Shown piece by piece: positions 51,145 to 59,512 of a DNA stretch of 64,000 nt. Positions within the stretch are counted from its first letter, which is position 1, and every line of letters starts with the position of its first letter. Source of the stretch: Paractinoplanes ferrugineus (GTDB taxonomy: Bacteria > Actinomycetota > Actinomycetes > Mycobacteriales > Micromonosporaceae); the NCBI RefSeq assembly GCF_016862195.1, contig NZ_BOMM01000047.1, positions 62,001-126,000 of the forward strand. The letters are read 5' to 3'. Both the position numbers and the translations under genes were made by a program. Below the pieces are notes generated by a model, which searched no databases, was not told the DNA's origin, and saw nothing but the letters and a program-made list of their open reading frames with translations.

Positions 51145-51675
51145 TCAGATGTCGAGGTCCTCGATCGTCGGTTCCCCGACCGCGTCGAGGACCAGCTCGA
51201 AGAGCTCGGTCGGGATGAGTTCGCGCAGCGCGTCGAGATCGTCGGCGAGGCGCAGGCTGGAGTCGGCGGGGATGCGCGTCCAGGTCTGGTCGGCGCTCCA
51301 GTCGCCGACCCAGGCCCGCCAGCCGGTGCGGTACTTCTCGGCGTCGGGTCCGGTGTTCACGTGGGCCTCGGAGCGCTCGAGGTGGACGACGTACTTCTCG
51401 GTGCGGGTGCGGTAGACCCGGTAGGTCTGGTCGCGTTCGTTGCCGGTCTGTTCCATCTCGGCCAGCAGCAGGCCGGAGAATCGCTGTTTGCGGCCGAGCC
51501 CGGGCCCGACGCGCACGATCACCTCGGCGTAGCCGTGTTGCTTGCCCTCCTCGACGTCGACGTAGCGGCGCAGGGCGGCGGCGATGGCCGTGGACAGTTT
51601 GCCCCCGGCGAGTTCCTGGGCGCGTTGGAACAGCGGCAGGTCGTCGTCGGACACGTAAATGGTCTTGTTGGGCAC
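51145..51675 (-). CDS. EXLDI family protein
   Basis: 176 residues from GTG 51675. N terminus NKTIYVSDDDLPLFQRAQELAGGKLSTAIAAALRRYV resembles a ribbon-helix-helix-like or DNA-binding segment, and the protein ends EPTIEDLDI, the defining C-terminal signature of the EXLDI family. The middle contains YRVYRTRTEKYVVHLERSE and WVGDWSADQTW. These proteins are commonly encoded with PadR-type regulators, as here; their function is not established. Last gene of a PadR/DUF1048 cluster, 35 bp after the previous gene. Confidence 0.85.
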   Translation of the reverse strand: MPNKTIYVSDDDLPLFQRAQELAGGKLSTAIAAALRRYVDVEEGKQHGYAEVIVRVGPGLGRKQRFSGLLLAEMEQTGNERDQTYRVYRTRTEKYVVHLERSEAHVNTGPDAEKYRTGWRAWVGDWSADQTWTRIPADSSLRLADDLDALRELIPTELFELVLDAVGEPTIEDLDI

Positions 51676-51710
51676 CGGCCCAATATACGCACACCTATAC
51701 GTACACGCAA

Positions 51711-51998
51711 TCAGTCGGCATCAGCGTAGGTCGGCGAGCCCTTGATCAGGCCGTCGACGAAGGCAGCCACATCAGCGCCGGTCACGTCGAGGACCCGCCG
51801 GCCGGCCGCGGCGCCCTCCTCGAAGAAGTCGAGCAGACCCGGAAGGACGCCACCGTCGATCAGGTCGACCGGGCCGACCTTGAACAGATAGCGCTGGATC
51901 TCGTCGTAGACGATCCGATAGTCGGGCGGGAGTGCCTTGACCCGGGCGACGTGCGCCCGCCACTGCTTCTTGCCCTCGATCAGGTCTCGAACACCCAT
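51711..51998 (-). CDS. DUF1048 family protein
   Basis: 95 residues. Pattern IEGKKQWRAHVARVKALPPDYRIVYDEIQRYLFKVG matches DUF1048, small helical proteins almost always encoded beside PadR-type regulators. It sits 1 bp from the second DUF1048 gene and is paralogous to it. Role unknown; presumed to work with the regulator. Confidence 0.88.
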   Translation of the reverse strand: MGVRDLIEGKKQWRAHVARVKALPPDYRIVYDEIQRYLFKVGPVDLIDGGVLPGLLDFFEEGAAAGRRVLDVTGADVAAFVDGLIKGSPTYADAD

Positions 51999-51999
51999 G

Positions 52000-52356
52000 T
52001 CAGCCTCCCAGCCGGGCCAGTTTGCGAGCGACGTTGCGGTTCAGCTGCTCGCGCCAGCGGTCGCGGTAGTTCCCGGCGCCCGCCTCGCCGGCCAGGGCCG
52101 CCGAGAAGCCGGCGATGTCGTCGCCGATCACCTCATGAACGCCCTGCCCCTCGGCCGAGGCTTCCTCGAGCAGCCCCAGCGCCGCATCGGCGATCGGCGT
52201 CAGGTTGCGCCCGGTGAAGCTTCCGTGCGAGAAAAGGTGCGTGCCGATCTGCTCCCACGCGACCCGATGATCGGCCGGTAGCGCCTGCGCCCGAGCCTCG
52301 AACGCCTTCCAGTCCCGGGTCAGATCACTACCCGTGATGGCTTCCCAGAAGCTCAT
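52000..52356 (-). CDS. DUF1048 family protein
   Basis: 118 residues from ATG 52356, overlapping the PadR stop (ATGA). Contains the family pattern RDWKAFEARAQALPADHRVAWEQIGTHLFSHG and a helical C terminus (YRDRWREQLNRNVARKLARLGG). A longer paralogue of the following gene. Probably part of the same regulatory unit as PadR. Confidence 0.88.
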   Translation of the reverse strand: MSFWEAITGSDLTRDWKAFEARAQALPADHRVAWEQIGTHLFSHGSFTGRNLTPIADAALGLLEEASAEGQGVHEVIGDDIAGFSAALAGEAGAGNYRDRWREQLNRNVARKLARLGG

Positions 52357-52691
52357 GCGTCACCCTCCTTGAGTTTGTCGATCCGCGACGAGACGTACCG
52401 CCATTTGGTCCAGAACGTCGCGAGGTTCTGGCGACCGGCGTCGGTGAGCGCATAGAACTTGCGCGGCGGGCCCACTTCGGACGGCCGCTTCGTCACCTGG
52501 ACGAGCTGGTTGCGTTCCAGGCGCAGCAGAATCGTGTAGACCGTGCCGTCGATGACGTCGGTGAAGCCGAGGTCGTTCAGCCGGCGCGTGATGGCGTACC
52601 CGTAGGTCTCCTCGCGGCTGATGATCTCGAGCACGCAGCCTTCGAGCGTGCCCTTCAACATCTCCGTCAGATCATCCACCGCGAGCCCCAC
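52353..52691 (-). CDS. PadR family transcriptional regulator
   Basis: 112 residues; GTG 52691 starts the frame and ATG 52658 is an alternative. Winged-helix motifs LKGTLEGCVLEIISREETYGYAITRRLNDLGFTDVIDGTVYTILLRLERNQLVQVTKRPSEVGPPRKFYALTDAG are spread over the whole protein and are textbook PadR. No ribosome site precedes GTG 52691, and operator-like repeats begin 8 bp upstream, so either the mRNA is leaderless or the start is at 52658. Likely represses its own operon. Confidence 0.93.
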   Translation of the reverse strand: MGLAVDDLTEMLKGTLEGCVLEIISREETYGYAITRRLNDLGFTDVIDGTVYTILLRLERNQLVQVTKRPSEVGPPRKFYALTDAGRQNLATFWTKWRYVSSRIDKLKEGDA

Positions 52692-52698
52692 GATCCGA

Positions 52699-52786
52699 TA
52701 CTCAGTAGCACCAGGTAATCAGTACTCAGTAGCACCAGGTACCGGTACACGGTATCACCGAGTACCGGTATTCGGTAGTACCGGAT
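52699..52786. promoter_or_regulatory. Array of repeated operator-like sites upstream of PadR operon
   Basis: A 19-bp direct repeat TACTCAGTAGCACCAGGTA occurs at 52699-52717 and 52723-52741 (24-bp period). It is followed by two TACCGGTA palindromes at 52740-52747 and 52763-52770 and further GGTA/TACC half-sites. TACT-C-AGTA is itself near-palindromic. The arrangement suits cooperative binding of a PadR dimer and probably overlaps the operon promoter. Confidence 0.7.
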
Positions 52787-52926
52787 ACCGGGCCGATCAG
52801 GGGCGGAACCGGTAGCCTATGCCGGGCTCGGGCCCGTCCGACGGTCACGGTGGAACCCTGGTCGTCCGGCTGGTGGCCGCGCCGGGTGACCGCGCGGATG
52901 CGGGGCCGGCCGCCGGATCAGCTCTG

Positions 52927-54387
52927 TCAACGTCGCCCACCGGGGCTGCCTCGTGGGCGTTGCATGGATCCGTTGTCCGTTGGCGCCGGGCCCGGGTGCG
53001 AACTCGCCGGGGCGGCCGCCGCCGGCAGGTCCAGCCGGAAGCACGCGCCCGCCGGGCGGTCGACGTAGGTCAGGTCGCCGCCGTGCGCCCGGGCCAGGCC
53101 GCGGGCGATCGGCAGGCCCAGGCCGGCGCCGCCGGTGTTGCGCGACCGCGAGGCGTCGCCGCGGCCGAAGCGTTCGAAGATCACGTCGCGTTCCCCGGGT
53201 GGGACCCCGGGACCGGTGTCGCCGACGGTGAGGACGGCGCGGCCGTCCCGGCGTTCGGCGGTGACGGTCACACTGCCGCCGGCCGGGGTGGCATGGCGGG
53301 CGTTGTCGAGCAGGTTGCCGAGAATCTGGCCGAGCCGTAGCGGGTCGCCGACCACGGGACATTGCTCGTCCCCCTCGACCAGGAAGGTCAGTGCGGGGGC
53401 CAGGGCCTGCGCCCGGGCGGTCTCGGTCCGGGCGATCTCGATCAGGTCCAGACGTTCCTGGGCCAGGTCGATGCCCTCACCGGCACGGGTCATGGTGAGC
53501 AGATCGTCGACCAGCCGCGCGGCCCGGCGGCTCTCCCGGACCAGGGCGACCGCCACGCGTTCCCGCTCGGCACGGTCCGGGTTCTCGCGCAGCAACAGCT
53601 CGGCGTTGGCCTGCAGACCGGCCATCGGCGTACGCAGCTCGTGGGAGGCGTCGGCCAGGAACGTCCGCATCCGGGTCTCCGCCGCCTCCAACTCGTCGAG
53701 CATGGCGTCGAAGGCCGCCGCCATGCGGCGCAGCTCCGAGTCGGGGCCGGCGGTGCCGAGGCGCCGGCCCCGGTCCCCGGCGGCGATCTGGCGGGCCAGC
53801 GTGGTCATCTGCTCCAGCGGGCGCAGCGCGGTGCGCGACAAACGGGCCGCGGCCAGCCCGGCCAGTAACAGCGCGACCGCCCCGCCGATGATCTGCAGAA
53901 CGACGAGCCGGGCCAGCGCCTCGGTGATCTGGGTGGTGTCCAGGCTGAGCGTCAGCACCTGGGCGCCGTTCAGCTGGGTACGCACGAACAGCACGCTGCC
54001 GGCGGTCTCGACGGGCACGTCGGCGTTCGCCCGGACCGGCTTGGGTCGCGGACCCCTCGGGTCACCCGCTCCCGGCCGGGGCGGCGCGGGATTGGGTACG
54101 GTCGTGGCACATCCCGACCCGTCCGTGCGGCACAACTGCACGGTGACGCCGTCGCCGCCCAGCCGGTCCACCAACTGTTCCGCACTGAGCTGCCCGTCGA
54201 GCTGCTGGGCGAGACCGACCCGGTCGGTCAGCCGCGTTCGCGCGTCGTCGTGCAGCCGGTCGGACAGGGCCAGGTCGACGACGACGAACAGCACCACGAG
54301 CACCGAGGTGAGCAGGGCGAGCACGATCCACGCGACCCGGGCGCGCAACGACGCCGGCCGCAGCCGGGCCGTCCACCGGCGGATCAC
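52927..54387 (-). CDS. Sensor histidine kinase of two-component system
   Basis: 486 residues from GTG 54387 (GTGA overlap with the response regulator). Two membrane segments (about 12-36 VAWIVLALLTSVLVVLFVVVDLAL and about 165-190 LVVLQIIGGAVALLLAGLAAA) flank an extracytoplasmic domain with two Cys (LCRTDGSGCATT). A HAMP region follows, then HisKA with DASHELRTPMAGLQ and HATPase with NLLDNARHATPAGG and DTGPGVPPGERD/GAGLGLPIARGL. It phosphorylates the response regulator encoded upstream in response to an external signal. Confidence 0.95.
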   Translation of the reverse strand: MIRRWTARLRPASLRARVAWIVLALLTSVLVVLFVVVDLALSDRLHDDARTRLTDRVGLAQQLDGQLSAEQLVDRLGGDGVTVQLCRTDGSGCATTVPNPAPPRPGAGDPRGPRPKPVRANADVPVETAGSVLFVRTQLNGAQVLTLSLDTTQITEALARLVVLQIIGGAVALLLAGLAAARLSRTALRPLEQMTTLARQIAAGDRGRRLGTAGPDSELRRMAAAFDAMLDELEAAETRMRTFLADASHELRTPMAGLQANAELLLRENPDRAERERVAVALVRESRRAARLVDDLLTMTRAGEGIDLAQERLDLIEIARTETARAQALAPALTFLVEGDEQCPVVGDPLRLGQILGNLLDNARHATPAGGSVTVTAERRDGRAVLTVGDTGPGVPPGERDVIFERFGRGDASRSRNTGGAGLGLPIARGLARAHGGDLTYVDRPAGACFRLDLPAAAAPASSHPGPAPTDNGSMQRPRGSPGGRR

Positions 54388-55049
54388 GGCCGCAACACGT
54401 AACCCAGGCCGCGGGCGGTGTGGATCAGCCGCGGCCCGTGCTGCTCCAGCTTGCGGCGCAGAGCGCTGACGTGCACCTCGACCAGGTTGGGGTCGTACTC
54501 CTCGTAGCCCCACACCTGGGTCAGCAGCTGGGTTTTGGACAGGATCCGGCCGCGGTGCGCGATCAGGTACGCCAGGATGCGGAACTCCGTGCCGGTCAGG
54601 TCCAGTGTCGTCCCGGCCCGGACGGCAACCTTGGCCTCCTCGTCCACGATCAGATCGCCGACCTGCACGGTGGCCGGCACCCGGCCGAGGCGCCGGAGGA
54701 TGGCCGTGACCCGGGCGAGGACCTCGACGATCGCGAACGGTTTGACCACGTAGTCGTCGGCACCGGCGTCGAAACCCCGGATCCGGTCGGTGAGCGCGTC
54801 GCGGGCGGTGAGCATCAGCACCGCGCAGTCGCTGCGATCCCGCAGTACCCGGGTCAGGGCGTACCCGTCGCGGCCACCCGGCAGGTTCAGGTCGAGCAGG
54901 GCCACATCCGGGCGGAACGCATCGACCAGGCCCTCGAATCCGGCGCCGTCCGCGCACTCGTGCACCTGGTGACCCGCGCTGCGCAGCGCCGTGGCCAGCG
55001 GGGCGCGTATCGATTCCTCGTCCTCGACCACCAGCACTCTCGCAACCAT
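54384..55049 (-). CDS. OmpR-family response regulator
   Basis: 221 residues. Receiver domain with acidic pair EDEES near the N terminus, phospho-acceptor Asp in PDVALLDLNLPG, conserved Thr/Ser in VLMLTARD and Lys in DYVVKPF. The C-terminal winged helix reads EFRILAYLIAHRGRILSKTQLLTQVWGYEEYDPNLVEVHVSALRRKL. It is divergent from a secreted DUF5666 protein gene, and the shared intergenic region carries paired hexamer sites fitting an OmpR-type dimer. Confidence 0.95.
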   Translation of the reverse strand: MVARVLVVEDEESIRAPLATALRSAGHQVHECADGAGFEGLVDAFRPDVALLDLNLPGGRDGYALTRVLRDRSDCAVLMLTARDALTDRIRGFDAGADDYVVKPFAIVEVLARVTAILRRLGRVPATVQVGDLIVDEEAKVAVRAGTTLDLTGTEFRILAYLIAHRGRILSKTQLLTQVWGYEEYDPNLVEVHVSALRRKLEQHGPRLIHTARGLGYVLRP

Positions 55050-55070
55050 GTGCCCAGTATTCGCGGTCGC

Positions 55071-55115
55071 CTGAAGGCTTCCTGAAGAAGTGACCGGCCT
55101 TCAGGCCCGCTTCAG
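55071..55115. promoter_or_regulatory. Inverted pair of 11-bp-spaced CTGAAG sites
   Basis: CTGAAG at 55071-55076 and 55082-55087, and its complement CTTCAG at 55099-55104 and 55110-55115. Each pair is spaced 11 bp, one DNA turn, as in OmpR-family direct-repeat sites, and the two pairs face each other about a central axis between the divergent genes. Likely target of the adjacent response regulator for autoregulation and control of the DUF5666 gene. Confidence 0.75.
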
Positions 55116-55182
55116 ATCCGGCTCACAGGGTGGTGCCAGCGGGCCGGGTCACGCGGCCCCGGAAATCGAGCAGGAGAATCAC

Positions 55183-55857
55183 GTGAAGCAAAGCGACCAG
55201 CCCACGATCATGCCGGGTCCGGCATCCGGTGTCCGGTCCCGCCGGGTCCGGCGGGCAGCGCTCGCCGTGGCCCTCGGCGGCGGCCTGGCGCTGGGGGCGA
55301 CCGGCCTGGCCTACGCCGACGACAACTCGACCGCCCCGTCCGCTCCGCCCGCCCCGGCGGCCGTCCCGTCCGGCCCGACTGCCGTCCCGTCCGGTGCGGC
55401 ACCGGCAGGCCCACCCGCCGGGCCGGAGGCCGACAACGTTCAACACCGGCCCCATCTGGACGGCACGGTGACGCAGCTCGGCTCCGGAAAAATCATGATC
55501 GTCGACCGCGAAGGCTTCACCCGGCAGATCAACATCAAGGCGGTCCCGGACGGGGTGGCGGTCGGTACCCGCGTCCACGCCGAGGGCACGGTGGACAAGG
55601 ACGGCGTTTCCCTGGACGCGGCCGAGGTCGGCGTAGCCCCGCAACCCGGACCGGGCGGACGGGGCGGGCCGGGCGAGCGCGGCCCCCGCGACGGCGGTCC
55701 CCGCGGCGGCGCCCACCAGGATCCCCGGCCTCCGGCGCCCGAAGGAAGCGGCGCTCCCGCCGCCCCGGCCCCGGAGGGGAGCGCGGCCCCGACGGCCCCC
55801 GCGGCGCCGGTGCCCAGCGGCAGCGCTGCCGCCCCGGCGCCGACCACGACCAGCTGA
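55183..55857 (+). CDS. Secreted/anchored DUF5666 domain protein
   Basis: 224 residues from GTG 55183 with AGGAGAATC. A long basic N terminus and hydrophobic stretch (RRAALAVALGGGLALGATGLAYADD) form a signal peptide. After a Pro/Ala/Ser linker comes a DUF5666 beta domain (HLDGTVTQLGSGKIMIVDREGFTRQINIKAVPDGVAVGTRVHAEGTVDKDGVSLDAAEVGV), then a Pro/Gly/Ala-rich tail to the end. Family members are cell-envelope proteins of unknown role. Divergent to the two-component system, hence a probable member of its regulon. Confidence 0.82.
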   Translation: MKQSDQPTIMPGPASGVRSRRVRRAALAVALGGGLALGATGLAYADDNSTAPSAPPAPAAVPSGPTAVPSGAAPAGPPAGPEADNVQHRPHLDGTVTQLGSGKIMIVDREGFTRQINIKAVPDGVAVGTRVHAEGTVDKDGVSLDAAEVGVAPQPGPGGRGGPGERGPRDGGPRGGAHQDPRPPAPEGSGAPAAPAPEGSAAPTAPAAPVPSGSAAAPAPTTTS

Positions 55858-55869
55858 CCGCACTCCCCC

Positions 55870-55912
55870 GGGTCCGGTGCCTGCCGATCAGCTCTCGGCC
55901 GGCACCGGACCC
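55870..55912. terminator. Hairpin between convergent DUF5666 and GH3 genes
   Basis: GGGTCCGGTGCC/GGCACCGGACCC, a 12-bp stem with an inner partial stem, starting 12 bp after the DUF5666 stop. Likely bidirectional terminator. Confidence 0.75.
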
Positions 55913-55963
55913 GGCCTTCACCTCGTAGGCAGCCGGGCGAGGCGGCGCCGGGCGGCGGCGGTC

Positions 55964-58900
55964 CTACCCACCGAACCGGCGACGGGGGGCGATCGTGACG
56001 AGGGCGGATTCCGACGTCTGCACGCCGGCATCGGTGGCTGTGACGGTGACCCGAACGTGCCCGGTCCTGGCCGCGGTCAGGACTCCGGCCGGGGTGACGC
56101 TCGCTCCGGCGGTGTTGGTGTCCATCGGGGCGATCTGGAAGCTGTACGTCGTGGTGGGGTTGGCCGGGACCACGCTCGCGGCCAGCTTCGTCCCCGAGGT
56201 TGCCTGGCGGAGCGTGACTTCCCGGTCCCCGAAGTCGACCCGCGACGTGTAGGCGTTCGGGAACGCCGAGCCGGTGGCGTCGGGTACGCCGGAGGTCACC
56301 ACCACCGGGAAGGTGGTCGACTTGCTCTCCCGGTCGGCGGTGGCCTTGGCCGTGATCAGGACGGCGCCGGTGGACACGGGCTTGACCGAGCCGCCGGCGT
56401 CGACCGTCGCGACCGCCGGGTCGGAGGAGGTGTACTGCACCCTGAGCGCCCGGTCGGAAAGATCCCAGAACGTCGTGTCGTGCTTGGTGACCGACAGTTG
56501 GGCGTTGATCCGGTTGTCGGGGGTGTCCAGGCTCAACTCGGTGGCGTCCGGCTGGGCCGAGACCACCTCGACGCCGGCCGTCCGGTGTCCGGTCACCCGC
56601 AGGCGCACCGGCTTCAGGTCCGCGTCGGCCGAGCTCGGGCCGGCCAGGATGGTCCAGTCGCCCGTGGGGAACACCTTCTTGTGCGTCACGTCGTCCCAGA
56701 ACCACAGGTCACCGGCGCCGATGGTGACCTTTACCGTTTTCGGCGTCCCGGCGATCAGGCCGCTCTTGACGAAACCCTTCAGCTGCTTGAGCGGGCGCTG
56801 GTTCCCATCGGCTCCCTTCGGAGCTCTGGCGTACACCTCCACGACAGCCTTGCCCGGCTTGTCGGCGACCCGGTTCCACACCGGCACCGAGACCGTCACC
56901 GACTCGTCGGGAGTGATCCTCGAGGAGGACAGTCGCGGGGTGCCGTAGACGAACGGTGAATATGACAGACCTTGGCCGAACACATAGTGCGGGGCCGCGC
57001 AGCCGGGACCGACCTGGTAGTAGAGGTACGTCCGGCCGCACCTGGCGCCTTCCGCCTTGGTCATCCGGTAGTCCTCGATCGCGCGGTCCGGGGCGGCGGC
57101 CGGGCCGAGTTGTGCGTCGACGTCGGAGTACCAGGTCAGCGGCAGCTTGCCGGAGAAGTTGGCCACCGCGGTACGCCCGTCCTCGAGCGTCACCCTGTCG
57201 TTGAAGAGCAGCTCGGCCATGGCCTTGCCCTGGTACATGCCGTTGAAGGACGACCAGACGATCGCCCCTACGCTCGGCAGGTCCCGGAACGCGGTGACGT
57301 CGACCATGGTCTTGGCCTGGATCCACACCACGATCTTCTTGCCGTACTTCTGGGCGAGCGGGGCGATCGAGTCCCGGATCAGCTCGGCCTGCTTGCGTGG
57401 CATGGCGACCGTGGAGCGGTCCGCGCCCTCGCCGCCGTCGTTGTTGCGGTGACCGACGGCCACAACGACGTTGTCGGCCTGGGAGATCTGATATTCGGCG
57501 GTTGCCGCGTCCGCCACGGGATCGCAGGGGCTGCTGGCGCACACAGAGGTGGTGATCGCGGTGCCGTCGGCGTCGAGGACGTCCGGGAACACCGCGAGGT
57601 GGCTGGACAGGAACGGCGTGCTGGAGCCCTCGGTGAGGGCCGAGGCGGATGACCCCGTCCGCTCCGCCAACGCCTGGGCGAAGGTGGTGTTGACAGCGGT
57701 GGGCCCGGAGTAGGAGCCCGACTGGAACCGGTTCAGGGAGTCCACGTGCCCCAGGGCGACGGTCTTGCCGGTCGCCGCGCCCGCGAACGGGAGCGTTCGG
57801 CCGGCGTTCTTCAGCAGTACGGGCGCCTCCAGGGCGGATTCGTGCGCGACCGCACGATGCGCCGGCGAAGCCAGCTTGACGTCAGGATCACCGGCCGCCG
57901 ACAGCGAGTAGGACTCGGTGTTCCACGGGACCGAGGCGACGGGATCGAACTCGCCCAGCTGGAACCGCGCGGTGAAGGCGCGGACGAGCGCCTTGTCGAC
58001 GTCGGCCTCGCTGATGAAGCCTTGGCTCTGGGCCGCCGGGAGGCCGGTCGCCGTGGGGTAGTCACCGCCCGAGCAGTCGAGATCGGTGCCGGCCTTGAGT
58101 GCCCAGGCGTTGCCCAGGGTCTTGCTGATCTGCGTCTGACCGCCGAGTTGGACGGGGTGCCAGGAGTGTCCTGCCGTCCCGGTCGCGTGCACACGGGTGA
58201 TCGCGTCGCAGTCCGAAACCACGTAACCGTCGAAGCCGTACGTCCTGCGCAGCATGGTCTCGATGGCGTACCGGCTCGCCGCGGCCGGTGTCCCGGGCGT
58301 ACCGCCGGGGGTGGCATTGTCGCGAGGGCTCCACAGGGTCGGGTAGCTCGAGGCCGACGGGTAGTCCGTCGTGTAGTTCTCCACCTCGGACAAGGCGTTG
58401 TAGGCGACCATCAGCGACCGCGCGCCCGCCTTGCCGGCCGAGGCCGCGAAGGGCGGCAGGAAATACTCGTGCATCGAACGCTCGGTGAAGTTCGACGTGC
58501 CGAAGTCGCGATTGGCCTCGGAATTGTTGGCCAGGTAATGCTTCGGCGTGGCGACCGCCTGCACGTAGTCGTGCGCCGCGGTCGGAATCGTGTCGGGACG
58601 CGATGCGGTGTCGCCCTGCAAACCGGTCACGAACGCGCCGGCCACCTGACCGGCCAGGAAGGGATCCTCGGTGTACGACTCGTCCGCCCGCCCCCACCGG
58701 GGATCGCGGTTGAGGTTCTGGTTCGGCGACCAATAGGTCAAGCCGTGACAGGCGCCACCGACGGGGTCGGGTTTTGCGACCCCCGGCGGACAGGACGTGT
58801 TGTAGGTGACGCGGGCCTCGTCAGCGATACCGCCGGCGACCTCCTGGGTGATGGCCGGATTCCAGGTCGACGCGATCGAGGTGCTCTGCGGATACTGCGT

Positions 58901-59257
58901 GTAGTTTCCGTTGCCGGGGATGGTCGGGAAATAGATCCCGTGGTTCGCCTCTCCCCAGTATCCGTACGGCTTCACGCCGAGCCGGTCGATCGCCTTCGGT
59001 TTCGGCCGCCAGGTCGCGTGCGGCTGCATCGCGATGAGCTGGTCGTACTTCTCCTCCAGCGTCATCCGCGAGACCAGGTCCGCCGCACGGACGCTGAATG
59101 GCAGCGCGGTGTTCTTGTACGCCGGCGGGTCATCGGCGGACGCCGGCGTCGGCCGTCCGAACGCGGTGAGTCCGCCCGCCGCCACAGCGCACGCCAGCCC
59201 GAGCGCCAGGAACCCGCGCCCCCTCCCCCGCGAGAGCACAGAAGCGGTCCTCACCAT
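55964..59257 (-). CDS. Secreted GH3 family glycosidase with Ig-like C-terminal domains
   Basis: 1097 residues from ATG 59257. Signal peptide ends near PASADD. The N-terminal GH3 barrel reads AADLVSRMTLEEKYDQLIAMQPHA, YWGEANHGIYF, GNYTQYPQSTSIASTWNP and the nucleophile Asp in DGYVVSDCDAITRVH, most like beta-xylosidase-type GH3 enzymes. The second GH3 domain (LLKNAGRTLPF to KLPLTWYSD) and fibronectin-like domain follow; after about residue 880 two bacterial Ig-like (BIG2) domains occur (VQYTSSDPAVATVDAGGSVKPVSTGAVLITAKA and VTPAGVLTAARTGHVRVTVTATD). It acts outside the cell on oligosaccharides, complementing the arabinofuranosidases at 31-37 kb. Direct repeats AACGGTT at 59354-59360 and 59366-59372 lie upstream. 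Confidence 0.92.
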   Translation of the reverse strand: MVRTASVLSRGRGRGFLALGLACAVAAGGLTAFGRPTPASADDPPAYKNTALPFSVRAADLVSRMTLEEKYDQLIAMQPHATWRPKPKAIDRLGVKPYGYWGEANHGIYFPTIPGNGNYTQYPQSTSIASTWNPAITQEVAGGIADEARVTYNTSCPPGVAKPDPVGGACHGLTYWSPNQNLNRDPRWGRADESYTEDPFLAGQVAGAFVTGLQGDTASRPDTIPTAAHDYVQAVATPKHYLANNSEANRDFGTSNFTERSMHEYFLPPFAASAGKAGARSLMVAYNALSEVENYTTDYPSASSYPTLWSPRDNATPGGTPGTPAAASRYAIETMLRRTYGFDGYVVSDCDAITRVHATGTAGHSWHPVQLGGQTQISKTLGNAWALKAGTDLDCSGGDYPTATGLPAAQSQGFISEADVDKALVRAFTARFQLGEFDPVASVPWNTESYSLSAAGDPDVKLASPAHRAVAHESALEAPVLLKNAGRTLPFAGAATGKTVALGHVDSLNRFQSGSYSGPTAVNTTFAQALAERTGSSASALTEGSSTPFLSSHLAVFPDVLDADGTAITTSVCASSPCDPVADAATAEYQISQADNVVVAVGHRNNDGGEGADRSTVAMPRKQAELIRDSIAPLAQKYGKKIVVWIQAKTMVDVTAFRDLPSVGAIVWSSFNGMYQGKAMAELLFNDRVTLEDGRTAVANFSGKLPLTWYSDVDAQLGPAAAPDRAIEDYRMTKAEGARCGRTYLYYQVGPGCAAPHYVFGQGLSYSPFVYGTPRLSSSRITPDESVTVSVPVWNRVADKPGKAVVEVYARAPKGADGNQRPLKQLKGFVKSGLIAGTPKTVKVTIGAGDLWFWDDVTHKKVFPTGDWTILAGPSSADADLKPVRLRVTGHRTAGVEVVSAQPDATELSLDTPDNRINAQLSVTKHDTTFWDLSDRALRVQYTSSDPAVATVDAGGSVKPVSTGAVLITAKATADRESKSTTFPVVVTSGVPDATGSAFPNAYTSRVDFGDREVTLRQATSGTKLAASVVPANPTTTYSFQIAPMDTNTAGASVTPAGVLTAARTGHVRVTVTATDAGVQTSESALVTIAPRRRFGG

Positions 59258-59353
59258 TTGACGAGCTCCCTTGTCCAAGGCGGCGAACTCCGATCCCCGG
59301 TCCACGACGATGCCGGCAAGCAATAGATGATCGTCGATTGACAGCAGAACTAT

Positions 59354-59373
59354 AACGGTTGGGCAAACGGTTT
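59354..59373. promoter_or_regulatory. Direct-repeat element upstream of GH3 gene
   Basis: AACGGTT occurs at 59354-59360 and 59366-59372, 12 bp apart, about 100 bp upstream of the GH3 start; the second lies in CAAACGGTTTG, a near-palindrome of LacI-operator style. Regulator unknown; it differs from the TGGGAGCGCTCCCA box of GH62/GH54. Confidence 0.45.
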
Positions 59374-59512
59374 GGAAGGAGCCACCCCCGGCACTCCGGC
59401 CAGGCGGCCGCGCTACGACCGCCGCCGGCCAGGCCGCATCGGAGCACGCGCACAGATGGCGGGAACAGGTCGGACGCGATGGGAGGTCCGATCAAGCCGG
59501 ACCGTCCTTGCC

